DNA of 17,904 bases from DATGKK01 sp035294725 (GTDB lineage: Bacteria > Actinomycetota > Acidimicrobiia > Acidimicrobiales > Bog-793), in the NCBI GenBank assembly GCA_035294725.1, contig DATGKK010000064.1, positions 1 to 17,904 of the forward strand, written 5' to 3'. Under the pieces are notes generated by a model. That model was given only the letters and a program-made list of their open reading frames with translations, was not told the origin of the DNA and did no database searches. Below, piece by piece: positions 5,758 to 12,800 of the stretch. The position numbers and the translations under genes were made by a program. The number at the start of each line of letters is the position of its first letter. The stretch's first letter is position 1.

Positions 5758-8453
5758 TCCGCCTCGTCCTCCTCGTTCGGGAGCCGGCAGAACGAGTCGA
5801 ACCGGCCCAGGTTGGGGTTGTAGTAGGGATCGCCCTTGATCAGGAGCTCCCGCCAGCGAGAGCGGAAGTAGGGGAGCTCGGCGACGTCGTCGGTGTGGCC
5901 GCGGCTCTTCGACTCGTGGTGCACGAGCTCGGCGAGCGGCGTGTACACCACGAGCAGACCGCGCTCTCTGAGCCGCAGGCAGTAGTCGATGTCGTTGAAG
6001 GCGACCGGGAGTGACTCGTCGAAGCCCTCGACGGCCTCGAAGACCTCGCGGCGCGACATGAGGCACGCGCCCGTCACCGCCGACGTGTTGCGCACGAGCG
6101 ACACGCTCGAGAGGTAGCCCGGCCGGGCGGCGTCGAGGCCCTGCTGGACGTGGGCGGCGCCCCAGCAGACGCCGACGGCGACGCCGCCGTGCTGGATCGT
6201 GCCGTCCGGGAAGAGCAGGCGGGCGCCGACGGCGCCGACGTCGTCGCGTTGGGCGTGTGCCACCATGTGGGCGAGCCATGCCGGGGAGCGGGCCTCGACG
6301 TCGTTGTTGAGGAACAGCAGCAGGTCGCCGCGGGCCTTGGCCGCCGCCTCGTTGTTGATCTTCACCCAGTTGAAGGGGCCCGGCGCCTCGAGGCGGCGGA
6401 CCCGGTCGTCCTCGGCGAGCCGTTCGACCACGGCTCTCGTCTCCGGCAGCGCCGAGTCGTTGTCGACGAGAAGGAGCTCGAAGTCCTCGAGCCCCGGGTC
6501 GGCCACGAACGCCCGGTAGCAGGCGGCGAGGAGGGCGGGCTCGTCCCGGAACGGGATGATGGCGCTCACGAGCGGCCGGCCCGAGACCCGCCGCCGCACG
6601 AAGTAGCTCCCGGGGATCTGGGGGTGGTGCTCGACCTCGGCGTCGAGGCCGCGCCGGTGGACGGCGTCCTCGAGGGCGCGGCGTCCTGCCTCGAACGCCC
6701 ACGGCTTCGCGTCCGGATCGCCCGAGGCCGAGCCCGGGAGGGTCCTCCAGTGGTAGAGGACCTTCGGGACGTGGAGGATCTCGTCGTCGCGGAGCCGCTC
6801 CGTCGCTCGCAGCATGAGGTCGTAGTCCTGGGCGCCGTCGTACTCGCTGCGCAGCGGGCCGACCTCCTCGAGCAGGTCGCGCCGGACGGCGAGCAGATGG
6901 CACATGTACGCGTTCGACAGGAGCAGGTCCGGCGACCAGTCCGGCTTGAACGCCGGCGCGAAGCGGCGGCCCTTCTCGTCGATCTTGTCCTCGTCGGAGT
7001 AGGCGAGCCGGGCGGCCGGCTCGGACGCGAGCGCCCGGGCGAGCTCCTCCAGCGCGTGCCGGGAGAGCTCGTCGTCGTGGTCGAGGAAGACGACCCACTC
7101 CCCGGCCGCCGCCGCGATCCCGTCGTTCGTGGCGGCCGCGATCCCGCCGTTCGTGGCGCGGGTCACGATCTTGACCCGCGAGTCGAGCTGGCGAAGCTCG
7201 CGGAGCCGGTCGGCGAGCACGGCATCGCCGGAGGCGTCGTCGACCACGACGAGCTCGTAGCTGGCGAACTGCTGCGCCAGCACTGAGCCGACACACCGGT
7301 CGATGGCCCAAAGCGGCGTGCGGTAGGCCGGCACGACGACGCTGAAGCGCGGGCGCGCCACCCCGCCGGTTGGCGGCCGGGTCGCCGGGGCGGCCACGCC
7401 GGGACCCGAGCCCACGCAGACGGGCTCCCCCCGCTTGCGGAGCCAGGCGTGATAGCGGCCCTCGTCGTCGGTCGCGTCCATCGGGTAGGAGCCGGGCGGG
7501 GGCTCTCCAGAGCCTTGGCCCGGGAGAGGGATCCGTGCGAGCTCGGTCCCGATCCACTCGAAGGCGCGCCAGAGCCGGTTGAGGTCGTGGCGGCGCCGAA
7601 GCTCAGAGGTCGTCCAGATGGACTCGCGCAGAGCCCCGGCCGGGCCCCGCCGGCCTCCGGGCGCGGGCGGCACGAAGGACCGGTGGCCACCTTGCATCTC
7701 GCAGAGGGCGTGGAAGAGGTTGCGCTGCTCGGCGAGCACGGCGGTGTCGGTGCTCTCGGCGGGCGCTTCGTGGCGGAGCTGCTCGTCGAACGGGAGCGGT
7801 CCTGACCGGGCGGCCACCGCGACACCGTGCCCGGCGAGCCACTCGCCCACTTCGCGCCGCCACTGCTCGGGCCGGGCGATCGCGTCCTGGAGCTCGGAGA
7901 CGAACACCGGCAGGCCGTCGAGGCCGGCGAGCGCGTGGAGGAAGTAGCGCTCCCACAGGGCGAGGCCAACCGTGAGATCGAGGGCGTTCCTCCGTGCCAG
8001 CGAGCGGGCCGCCGCAAGGGGGTCGCGCGTCACGAGCACTGCCACGATGGGCCGGTCGAGCACGGCGCGCCAGAAGGGCAGGAGCAGCGCGGTGCGGGGG
8101 TCCTTCCAGACCACCGGGTCCGCCGGGGCGTCGAAGGCCGCTTCGAACACCGCTCGCGAGCGCTCGCCGAGCTCGGCGACGAGCCCGTCCAGCTCCTCGT
8201 CGACCTCGCCGACTTCGGGCGGATCGTCCCAGCTCCGCCCGAGCCGGGCCAGCAGCTCGTCGGAGAGCGCCATGAGCGAGCGGCTCTCGAAGTGGCCGCG
8301 CTCGTTCCCGAGCCGGGCGCCGAGGAGGTCGTCCGGGCGGGGGAGGCGCAGCCCCAGCTCGCCGAGGGCCGAGGCCGTGGCGGAGGTGCCGCTCCGGTGC
8401 ATCCCGACGACGAGCACGGCGTGCGGCCGGGTTGCGGGTGTGGGCGAGGTCAT
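5712..8453 (-). CDS. tri-domain fusion: sulfotransferase-like P-loop domain + two GT2 glycosyltransferase domains
   Basis: 913 residues. Residues 12 to about 215 look like a PAPS-dependent sulfotransferase: 5'-phosphosulfate loop GMHRSGTS (17-24), WKDPR (116-120), and the 3'-phosphate motif VTRDPLAAARS (141-151). A linker follows (about 240-365). The first GT2/GT-A domain runs from FSVVVPAYRTP (370-380) through VVVDDASGD and LDHDDE (457-462, metal-binding) to LYHWRTLPGS (566-575). A second GT2 domain starts at LVSAIIPFRDEP (628-639), with LLVDNDS, INNEAAAKARGD, LLFLNNDVE (712-720) and the acceptor-side DIDYCLRLRERG (821-832). It probably adds two sugars to, and sulfates, a surface glycan; that the P-loop domain truly uses PAPS is inference. 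It heads the operon. No ribosome site is obvious before the ATG. An A+T patch at 8523-8530 upstream is the only promoter-like sequence seen. Confidence 0.85.
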   Translation of the reverse strand: MTSPTPATRPHAVLVVGMHRSGTSATASALGELGLRLPRPDDLLGARLGNERGHFESRSLMALSDELLARLGRSWDDPPEVGEVDEELDGLVAELGERSRAVFEAAFDAPADPVVWKDPRTALLLPFWRAVLDRPIVAVLVTRDPLAAARSLARRNALDLTVGLALWERYFLHALAGLDGLPVFVSELQDAIARPEQWRREVGEWLAGHGVAVAARSGPLPFDEQLRHEAPAESTDTAVLAEQRNLFHALCEMQGGHRSFVPPAPGGRRGPAGALRESIWTTSELRRRHDLNRLWRAFEWIGTELARIPLPGQGSGEPPPGSYPMDATDDEGRYHAWLRKRGEPVCVGSGPGVAAPATRPPTGGVARPRFSVVVPAYRTPLWAIDRCVGSVLAQQFASYELVVVDDASGDAVLADRLRELRQLDSRVKIVTRATNGGIAAATNDGIAAAAGEWVVFLDHDDELSRHALEELARALASEPAARLAYSDEDKIDEKGRRFAPAFKPDWSPDLLLSNAYMCHLLAVRRDLLEEVGPLRSEYDGAQDYDLMLRATERLRDDEILHVPKVLYHWRTLPGSASGDPDAKPWAFEAGRRALEDAVHRRGLDAEVEHHPQIPGSYFVRRRVSGRPLVSAIIPFRDEPALLAACYRAFVADPGLEDFELLLVDNDSALPETRAVVERLAEDDRVRRLEAPGPFNWVKINNEAAAKARGDLLLFLNNDVEARSPAWLAHMVAHAQRDDVGAVGARLLFPDGTIQHGGVAVGVCWGAAHVQQGLDAARPGYLSSVSLVRNTSAVTGACLMSRREVFEAVEGFDESLPVAFNDIDYCLRLRERGLLVVYTPLAELVHHESKSRGHTDDVAELPYFRSRWRELLIKGDPYYNPNLGRFDSFCRLPNEEDEAEWQSFLSMLGTSSTS

Positions 8454-8604
8454 GGCGGTGGGGCCGCGGCCGTCCGGTGTCGGCGTCTCAGCAGTGCCAG
8501 AGGAGAACCATCAGCTGGGGGCAATACTACGCGTGAGGGTGCCGGATCTGCGACGATGGACGGGTGCGGACGACCTTACGGGCGAACAGGGTGGCGCGGG
8601 CGAG
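8454..8604. promoter_or_regulatory. divergent control region between the glycan operon and the GNAT gene
   Basis: About 150 bases separate two outward-facing genes. The only A+T-rich patch is at 8522-8530. On the - strand it reads TAGTAT (8529-8524), four matches to the -10 consensus; on the + strand AATACT gives a similar score. No good -35 is visible on either side, so promoter assignment is weak and direction is uncertain. If the GNAT gene starts at 8533 or 8539 instead of 8605, the region shrinks to under 90 bases. Confidence 0.3.
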
Positions 8605-9252
8605 TTGACGATACCGGGCACCTCAACCGAGCTCGTCGGGCGGCGTGTCCGACTCCGCCCGCTCGTCGAGTCCGACTTCGACGAATGGTCCGAAGTGCGG
8701 ACTCGATGCCGCGAGTGGCTGCTGCCGTGGGAGCCCCGCCCGGCCGGGGCGCCGTACCCTCCCGAGGACCGTTCGAGCTACCTCGCCCGCTGCTCCATGA
8801 GGGAGCGGGAGCGCCAGCTCGGCACCGGCTACGGGTTCGGGATCTTTGCCAGCTTGCGTTTCGTCGGGGAGATCAATCTCTCGTCGATCCAGCGAGGCCC
8901 GTTCCAGAACGCGTACGTCGGCTACTGGGTCGACCAGCTCCAGGCCGGCAGGGGCTATGTGCCCGAAGCGTGCGTCCTTTTGTTCCGGTTCGCCTTCGAA
9001 GAGCTCCGGCTCCACCGACTCCAGATCTCGATCATCCCCCGGAACCGGCCGAGCCGGCGAGTCGCGCAGAAGCTGTGGCTTCGCGGCGAGGGCATCGCGC
9101 TCCGGTACCTTGAGATCGACGGCCGGTGGGAGGACCACGTGCGCTACGCGATCACGGCTGAGGAGTGGGCCGAACGCCGGGACCGCTACTTCCGTCAGTG
9201 GTTGTCCGAGCCCACCTTCGGACCCGGCTCCGGAATGGAGCGCGAGTTCTGA
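8605..9252 (+). CDS. GNAT family N-acetyltransferase, RimJ/RimL type
   Basis: 215 residues from a TTG at 8605; in-frame GTG codons at 8533 and 8539 would add 24 or 22 residues with no obvious homology, so the start is uncertain. The protein begins with the typical LVGRRVRLRPLVESDFDEW of ribosomal-protein-type acetyltransferases, then the central strands FGIFASLRFVGEINL and NAYVGYWVDQLQAGRGYVPEA (residues 102-122), where QAGRGY corresponds to the acetyl-CoA pyrophosphate loop (Q/RxxGxG/A). RLQISIIPRNRPSRRVAQKL follows, with the Asn-containing motif common to this group. Family members acetylate the N-terminus of ribosomal proteins or small amines; the substrate here is unknown. It is transcribed alone. 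The last 58 bases overlap the 3' end of the convergent SDR gene. Confidence 0.85.
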   Translation: MTIPGTSTELVGRRVRLRPLVESDFDEWSEVRTRCREWLLPWEPRPAGAPYPPEDRSSYLARCSMRERERQLGTGYGFGIFASLRFVGEINLSSIQRGPFQNAYVGYWVDQLQAGRGYVPEACVLLFRFAFEELRLHRLQISIIPRNRPSRRVAQKLWLRGEGIALRYLEIDGRWEDHVRYAITAEEWAERRDRYFRQWLSEPTFGPGSGMEREF

Positions 9253-10310
9253 GCTGACCCCGAGCCTGCCGGTGCGTGGCGGACCACGGCGGGCGAGTGC
9301 CGGAAGAACGCCTCGATGTCAGCCTCGTAGCGGTACTGCGGGAGCTGGTCGCCGATTGTGCGGCGGAGCCGGTTCGCCTGGGCGAAGCGCTCCACGGCGC
9401 CGGCCGAGGTGCGCGCGGGCCGAAAGCCTGCCCGCGCGAGCCGGCTCGTGTCCATCCCGCGCCCGTACCGCAGCAGGTCGTGCAGCTCGGCCGGGAAGGA
9501 GATGAGCCCGGCCTTCACGAGGGGAGCGGCGACCTGAGCCGTCATGAACGGGGGCAGGGGGAGGCGCCAGGCTCCGGTGATCGAGGCGACCTCGCTCACC
9601 GGCAGGCGCCCGTCGCCCGCCACGTTGTAGGTGCCCCGAAGCCCCGAGGTGACGGCGAACTCGACGCAGCGAACCACGTCGTCCTCCTCCACGAACTGGA
9701 CGAGAGGATCGAAGCCGGCGACGCAGGGAAGGACACCCCTCGCCAGGTTGCGCGAGATCGGCGTGTCGATGTCGGCGCCGAGCACGTTGGCAAAGCGGAG
9801 CACCGACACGGCGACGTCCGGGTTCTCCAGCGCGAAGTCCCCGACGTAGGACTCCACCTCGCACAGCGAGCGCTCGAGGCGGCTGCGCGGCGGCCGGGAG
9901 CGGGGGGTGTCCTCTGCGAACCAGGCCGGGTCGGCGGGATGGGAGCCGTAGACGAGCGAGGAGGACTTGACGACGATCTGGCGGACCGACGAGCCGGCGG
10001 CACCGGCGGCGGCGAGCAGGTTCATCGTGCCGATGACGTTGGTCTCGTGGAGGGCCCGCCCGCTCATGGAGGACGAGTCGAGCACGAGGAAGGTGTGGAC
10101 GATCGTGTCGACCTCGGTGGCTCTCACGATGCGGGAGAGGAGCGAGTAGCTGTTGTCAGTCCTCACGAACTCGGTGCGCTCGAGTTGGACGCTCGGCGTG
10201 CCGGTCCCCATCCCGAGCAGCATCTCCACGCCGTCGTCCTGCTCGAGGGCGGCCGCCACCCGGCCGCCCCAGAAGGTGTCGAGGCCGGTGAGGAGGATGC
10301 GACGTCCCAT
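9195..10310 (-). CDS. NAD-dependent epimerase/dehydratase family (extended SDR fold), atypical active site
   Basis: 371 residues from the ATG at 10308-10310 (a GTG two codons upstream is possible). The fold is clear: first strand ILLTGLDTFWGGRVAAAL (5-22), TIVHTFLVLDSS at 69-80, ETNVIGTMNLLAAA (89-102), VKSSSLVYGS (114-123), VSVLRFANVLGADIDTPISRN, FVEEDDVVRCVEFAV and GTYNVAGDG. Two departures matter: the usual TGxxGFxG loop lacks its middle glycine (GLDTFWG), and the YxxxK catalytic pair after the SSS strand is not visible (RSRLERSLCEVE instead). It may bind a nucleotide without classical epimerase chemistry. The gene follows the PlsC-like gene by 14 bases, the same pairing as M. tuberculosis Rv0501-Rv0502 (established gene order from memory), suggesting a shared role in lipid or envelope metabolism. 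Confidence 0.85.
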   Translation of the reverse strand: MGRRILLTGLDTFWGGRVAAALEQDDGVEMLLGMGTGTPSVQLERTEFVRTDNSYSLLSRIVRATEVDTIVHTFLVLDSSSMSGRALHETNVIGTMNLLAAAGAAGSSVRQIVVKSSSLVYGSHPADPAWFAEDTPRSRPPRSRLERSLCEVESYVGDFALENPDVAVSVLRFANVLGADIDTPISRNLARGVLPCVAGFDPLVQFVEEDDVVRCVEFAVTSGLRGTYNVAGDGRLPVSEVASITGAWRLPLPPFMTAQVAAPLVKAGLISFPAELHDLLRYGRGMDTSRLARAGFRPARTSAGAVERFAQANRLRRTIGDQLPQYRYEADIEAFFRHSPAVVRHAPAGSGSAQNSRSIPEPGPKVGSDNH

Positions 10311-10324
10311 CAGCACGCCGGTGC

Positions 10325-11278
10325 TCAGCCGAACCAGATGCTGCGCCGGGCGGCCAGCATCTCGTAGAGGGTCTCCTGCAGCGACTGCCGGATGGACTCG
10401 GCCTCGTCCATGATCCGGCCCCGCGGGTAGCGCTCGAGTCCCGGCGGGAGGTCGAAGCGGACGGGATCGAGGACGCGGAAGCGGAATTTCGCCGGCAGGT
10501 GGAGCACGGTCCCGAGCACGGGCCCGAACAGGAGGTGGTTGGCCGTGAGCGGCAGGTAGGGGAGGCCGAGGAGCCGGGCCGGGGCGTTGAACTTGCGGAG
10601 GATCGGCATCGACTCCTCTGCCCCGACCACGGCGATCGGCACGACGGGCACCCCGGCCCGCATGGCCGTCTCCACGAAGCCTCCCCGTCCGAACCGCCGA
10701 AGCCGGTAGCGCTCGCTCACGTGCTTCGACGGGCCCTTCGTGCCCTCGGGGAACACGAGGGCGAGCTGGCCTTCGTCGTGCAGCAGGCGGTGGGCGTTGT
10801 CGGGGTGGGCCGGCACGCCCCCTCCCCGGCTCCAGATGGTGCCGACGACGGGCACGGTCCGGAACCAGTTGTCCGCAAGGCCGTAGACGGGCCGGCCCAG
10901 CTCCTGCTCCACGCCGTGCATGATCATCGGGGCATCGGCAGGGATGGCGCCGGCGTGGTTCGCGACGAGAAGGGCCCCGCCCTCGCGGGGGATCTTCTCG
11001 ATCCCCTCCCACTCGACCCGGAACCACCGGTCGTACATCGGGCCGGCGAGCTGGCGGAGCAGTCGTCTCGCCCGCTCGGAGCGGCCCCACTCATCGACGT
11101 CCGAGCGGCGGCAGGGGTCGTCCGGCTGCGCGGCCGGTCCGGTCTCGGGGCTCGGGAAACGCAGCACCGACCCTCCGCCCCCCGGGCCACTCGTCGCGGC
11201 CGTGGCTGGGCCTGCTGCGGCCGGGCCGGCACCGACCGGCTCGGCCGTCACTGAGCGGTGTCGGGAGCGGGTGACCAC
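10325..11278 (-). CDS. PlsC-like lysophospholipid/1-acyl-glycerol-3-phosphate acyltransferase family protein
   Basis: 317 residues if started at the GTG at 11278; GTG at 11251 (308 residues) is an alternative, and the open frame upstream to 11455 is not convincing. About 75 residues of Ala/Gly/Pro-rich sequence precede the conserved part, which begins DEWGRSERARRLLRQL. Acyltransferase motifs: NHAGAIPAD (about residues 107-115; His and Asp separated by six residues, not the textbook four), SRGGGVPAHPDN, and VFPEGTKGP (about 175-183). The ending RIMDEAESIRQSLQETLYEML is typical of this actinobacterial subgroup. No transmembrane helix is obvious; it probably acts at the cytoplasmic face of the membrane. 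It leads a two-gene operon with the SDR-fold gene. Acyl donor and acceptor are unknown. Confidence 0.82.
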   Translation of the reverse strand: MVTRSRHRSVTAEPVGAGPAAAGPATAATSGPGGGGSVLRFPSPETGPAAQPDDPCRRSDVDEWGRSERARRLLRQLAGPMYDRWFRVEWEGIEKIPREGGALLVANHAGAIPADAPMIMHGVEQELGRPVYGLADNWFRTVPVVGTIWSRGGGVPAHPDNAHRLLHDEGQLALVFPEGTKGPSKHVSERYRLRRFGRGGFVETAMRAGVPVVPIAVVGAEESMPILRKFNAPARLLGLPYLPLTANHLLFGPVLGTVLHLPAKFRFRVLDPVRFDLPPGLERYPRGRIMDEAESIRQSLQETLYEMLAARRSIWFG

Positions 11279-11292
11279 GGTTGGGGATGGTA
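11278..11292 (-). promoter_or_regulatory. possible -10 box for the PlsC-like gene
   Basis: On the - strand, TACCAT occupies 11292-11287 and fits the TANNNT pattern; it ends 8 bases before the GTG at 11278, so the transcript could be leaderless. No ribosome site precedes either candidate GTG (11278 or 11251). The -35 position (around 11315-11310) shows no good match and lies inside a GC hairpin. Motif-based inference only. Confidence 0.3.
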
Positions 11293-11295
11293 CTG

Positions 11296-11320
11296 GGCCG
11301 GCACCCGAGCGATGCCGGCC
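11296..11320 (-). terminator. GC-rich hairpin between the NlpC/P60 and PlsC-like genes
   Basis: GGCCGGC (11296-11302) and GCCGGCC (11314-11320) form a perfect 7-base-pair stem with an 11-base loop, 38 bases after the NlpC/P60 stop in the - direction. There is no run of T after it, so it would be a U-less, actinobacterial-style terminator or a regulatory hairpin overlapping the -35 region of the downstream PlsC-like gene. Confidence 0.35.
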
Positions 11321-11357
11321 GGGCGCGCCTACAGGGTGAGGTCGGCCGCGCGGTCGG

Positions 11358-12608
11358 TCAGGGTTGCCCGAAGGCGATGAACCCGTTCCAGTACATCGGG
11401 AAGTAGCCGACGGTGGTGCCCGGCATCTCGGCCTGGAGGATCGTGTTCGTGCCATAGGGGCCAGAGCCGATGTACATCGCCACGTGGGTGATCGGGAAGT
11501 TCCCGTCGTCCGGGAAGTGGTAGAAGATCAGGTCGCCCGGCTCGATCTGGCTCGCCTGGACGGGAGTCGACACCTGCCACTGGGCCGTGGCGCCGTGGGC
11601 GAGCTGTACGCCGGCAGCCGCCCAGGCGAGCATCGTGAGCCCCGAGCAGTCGACGCCGCTCCTGCTCGCGCCGCCCCAGACGTACGGAACGCCGATGTAG
11701 CTCTCCGCCGCTGCGACGGCAGCCTGGCCGGCGGGGTTCGTGCCGGCCGGCACGAGGCTCTGGCCAATCACCGTGGTGCCGCCCGCCGATCCTGCCGAGT
11801 TGGCCGCCGATCCGGCAACGTCCTGGTTCGCCTGGGTGGGGTCGGCGGCGGCCACCGCGGCTGCAGCCTCTGCTGCCGCTTGAGCAGCCGCCGCAGCGGC
11901 TGCTCGGGCCGCAGCGGCTCGGGCGGCAGCCGCACGCTCGGCGGCAAGCCGGGCCTGCTCGGCCTCGTACGCCACCATCATCTGGGCGAGCCGGCCCTTC
12001 ACTCGATGGAGGATCCTCGTGATCTGGGCCGTCTCGGCCTCGGCGGTGGCCTTTGCCCGGGCGACCTGGCGGACGACGGCGGCTGCGGCGCGCTCTTCAG
12101 CGCGTTGGAGGTTCCGCTCTGCGGCGAGGCGGAGCGAGGCGTTCTCGAGGGCGAGGACGGCTTCGTGCAGGTTCTGGGCAACGGCGTTGCCGTAGACCGT
12201 GATGCTGTCGGCCGTCGTCGCGTCGGGACTGAGGAGGGCGACGAACTGCGCCGAGGCGCCATCGCCGGTCACGTAGGCGGCGATGGCGGCCGCCCGGAGC
12301 CGGGCCGCCGCCGCGGCGAGGTCGCGCTGGCGCTGGCGCAGGCGAGCGGCGGTCTCGGCGAGGCGGCGCCGGTCGGCGGCAAGGGTGATCCGGGCCTCGT
12401 CGTAGGTCTCGGCGAGACTGGCGACGCGCTGCTGGTCGGCGCTCAGCTCGTGGGAGAGGCTGGCGGCACGGGCGCGCATGGACCGGATCTGCGAGCGGCT
12501 CGGGGCGGCGAGGGCGGCGGTGGCTGGCACCAGGGTGAGAGACGCGAGGAGACAGGCTCCCCCGATGGCCGCGAATCGCCGGTGCTTCGCGATCCCCGTG
12601 TGCATCAT
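11358..12608 (-). CDS. secreted NlpC/P60 (C40) peptidoglycan peptidase with coiled-coil N-terminal domain
   Basis: 416 residues. Residues 1 to about 35 are a signal peptide (basic KHRR, hydrophobic GGACLLASLTLVPATAAL, cleavage after ALA near residue 34). Residues 37-255 are long Arg/Ala/Glu helices forming a coiled coil, as in RipA-like proteins, ending in an extreme alanine-rich stretch. After a flexible Gly/Ser/Asn linker, the catalytic domain starts near 291: SYIGVPYVWGGASRSGVDCSG with catalytic Cys321, then PGDLIFYH, and ITHVAMYIG with His375; Gln392 probably fills the third polar position. Family enzymes cut the stem peptide of peptidoglycan, typically D-Glu to diaminopimelate, during cell division and growth; the coiled coil may restrain the active site. 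Two ATG codons lie in a row; I take the first. The promoter sits just upstream and no ribosome site is present. Confidence 0.92.
   Translation of the reverse strand: MMHTGIAKHRRFAAIGGACLLASLTLVPATAALAAPSRSQIRSMRARAASLSHELSADQQRVASLAETYDEARITLAADRRRLAETAARLRQRQRDLAAAAARLRAAAIAAYVTGDGASAQFVALLSPDATTADSITVYGNAVAQNLHEAVLALENASLRLAAERNLQRAEERAAAAVVRQVARAKATAEAETAQITRILHRVKGRLAQMMVAYEAEQARLAAERAAAARAAAARAAAAAAAQAAAEAAAAVAAADPTQANQDVAGSAANSAGSAGGTTVIGQSLVPAGTNPAGQAAVAAAESYIGVPYVWGGASRSGVDCSGLTMLAWAAAGVQLAHGATAQWQVSTPVQASQIEPGDLIFYHFPDDGNFPITHVAMYIGSGPYGTNTILQAEMPGTTVGYFPMYWNGFIAFGQP
11855..11945. repeat. low-complexity alanine-codon tract within the NlpC/P60 gene
   Basis: The - strand here encodes about 30 residues that are nearly all alanine, interrupted by Arg, Glu and Gln (residues about 222-252 of the peptidase). 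The DNA is built of near-repeats of GCC, GCA and GCG codons with CGG or CGA. It forms the end of the coiled coil before the linker. Such tracts expand and contract easily by slippage, so its exact length in an assembly deserves caution. Confidence 0.6.
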
Positions 12609-12613
12609 CTATC

Positions 12614-12642
12614 ACTTTGATCACGTTCGTTCCCATTGTCAA
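12614..12642 (-). promoter_or_regulatory. promoter of the NlpC/P60 gene
   Basis: On the - strand a perfect TTGACA -35 box lies at 12642-12637. Seventeen bases on is CAAAGT (12619-12614), a partial -10 box. The hexamer ends 5 bases before the first ATG (12608), so initiation would fall at or just before the two tandem ATG codons, implying a leaderless or nearly leaderless mRNA. This is the most A+T-rich short stretch of the divergent 192-base gap. The same gap holds the weak upstream signals of the esterase (AACAAT at 12786-12791, GGAG at 12793-12796). Confidence 0.55.
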
Positions 12643-12800
12643 CACCTCGTGCACGATGCCGTCGTGTCGGGAGGTGCGCTCCCGAGGCCCGAGGGGTCGG
12701 CCGGGGCGCCGGGGATGCCACCCCGTCCGTCCAGCGATGGCCACCGGGCAGTGCCCCTCGCGAGGCGCGGCCGGCCGGGCTCGGCAACAATCGGAGCACC

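Noticed and set aside
5317..7557. A 746-residue minus-strand frame running through the glycosyltransferase fusion.
   Set aside because: Only its last 146 residues (from 5757) have normal composition; the rest is an Arg/Pro-rich shadow of the 913-residue protein.
12609..12800. Possible ydaO-type c-di-AMP riboswitch before the NlpC/P60 gene, as known for cell-wall hydrolases in actinomycetes.
   Set aside because: The promoter lies directly at the start codon, leaving no leader for a riboswitch, and no conserved core was seen.
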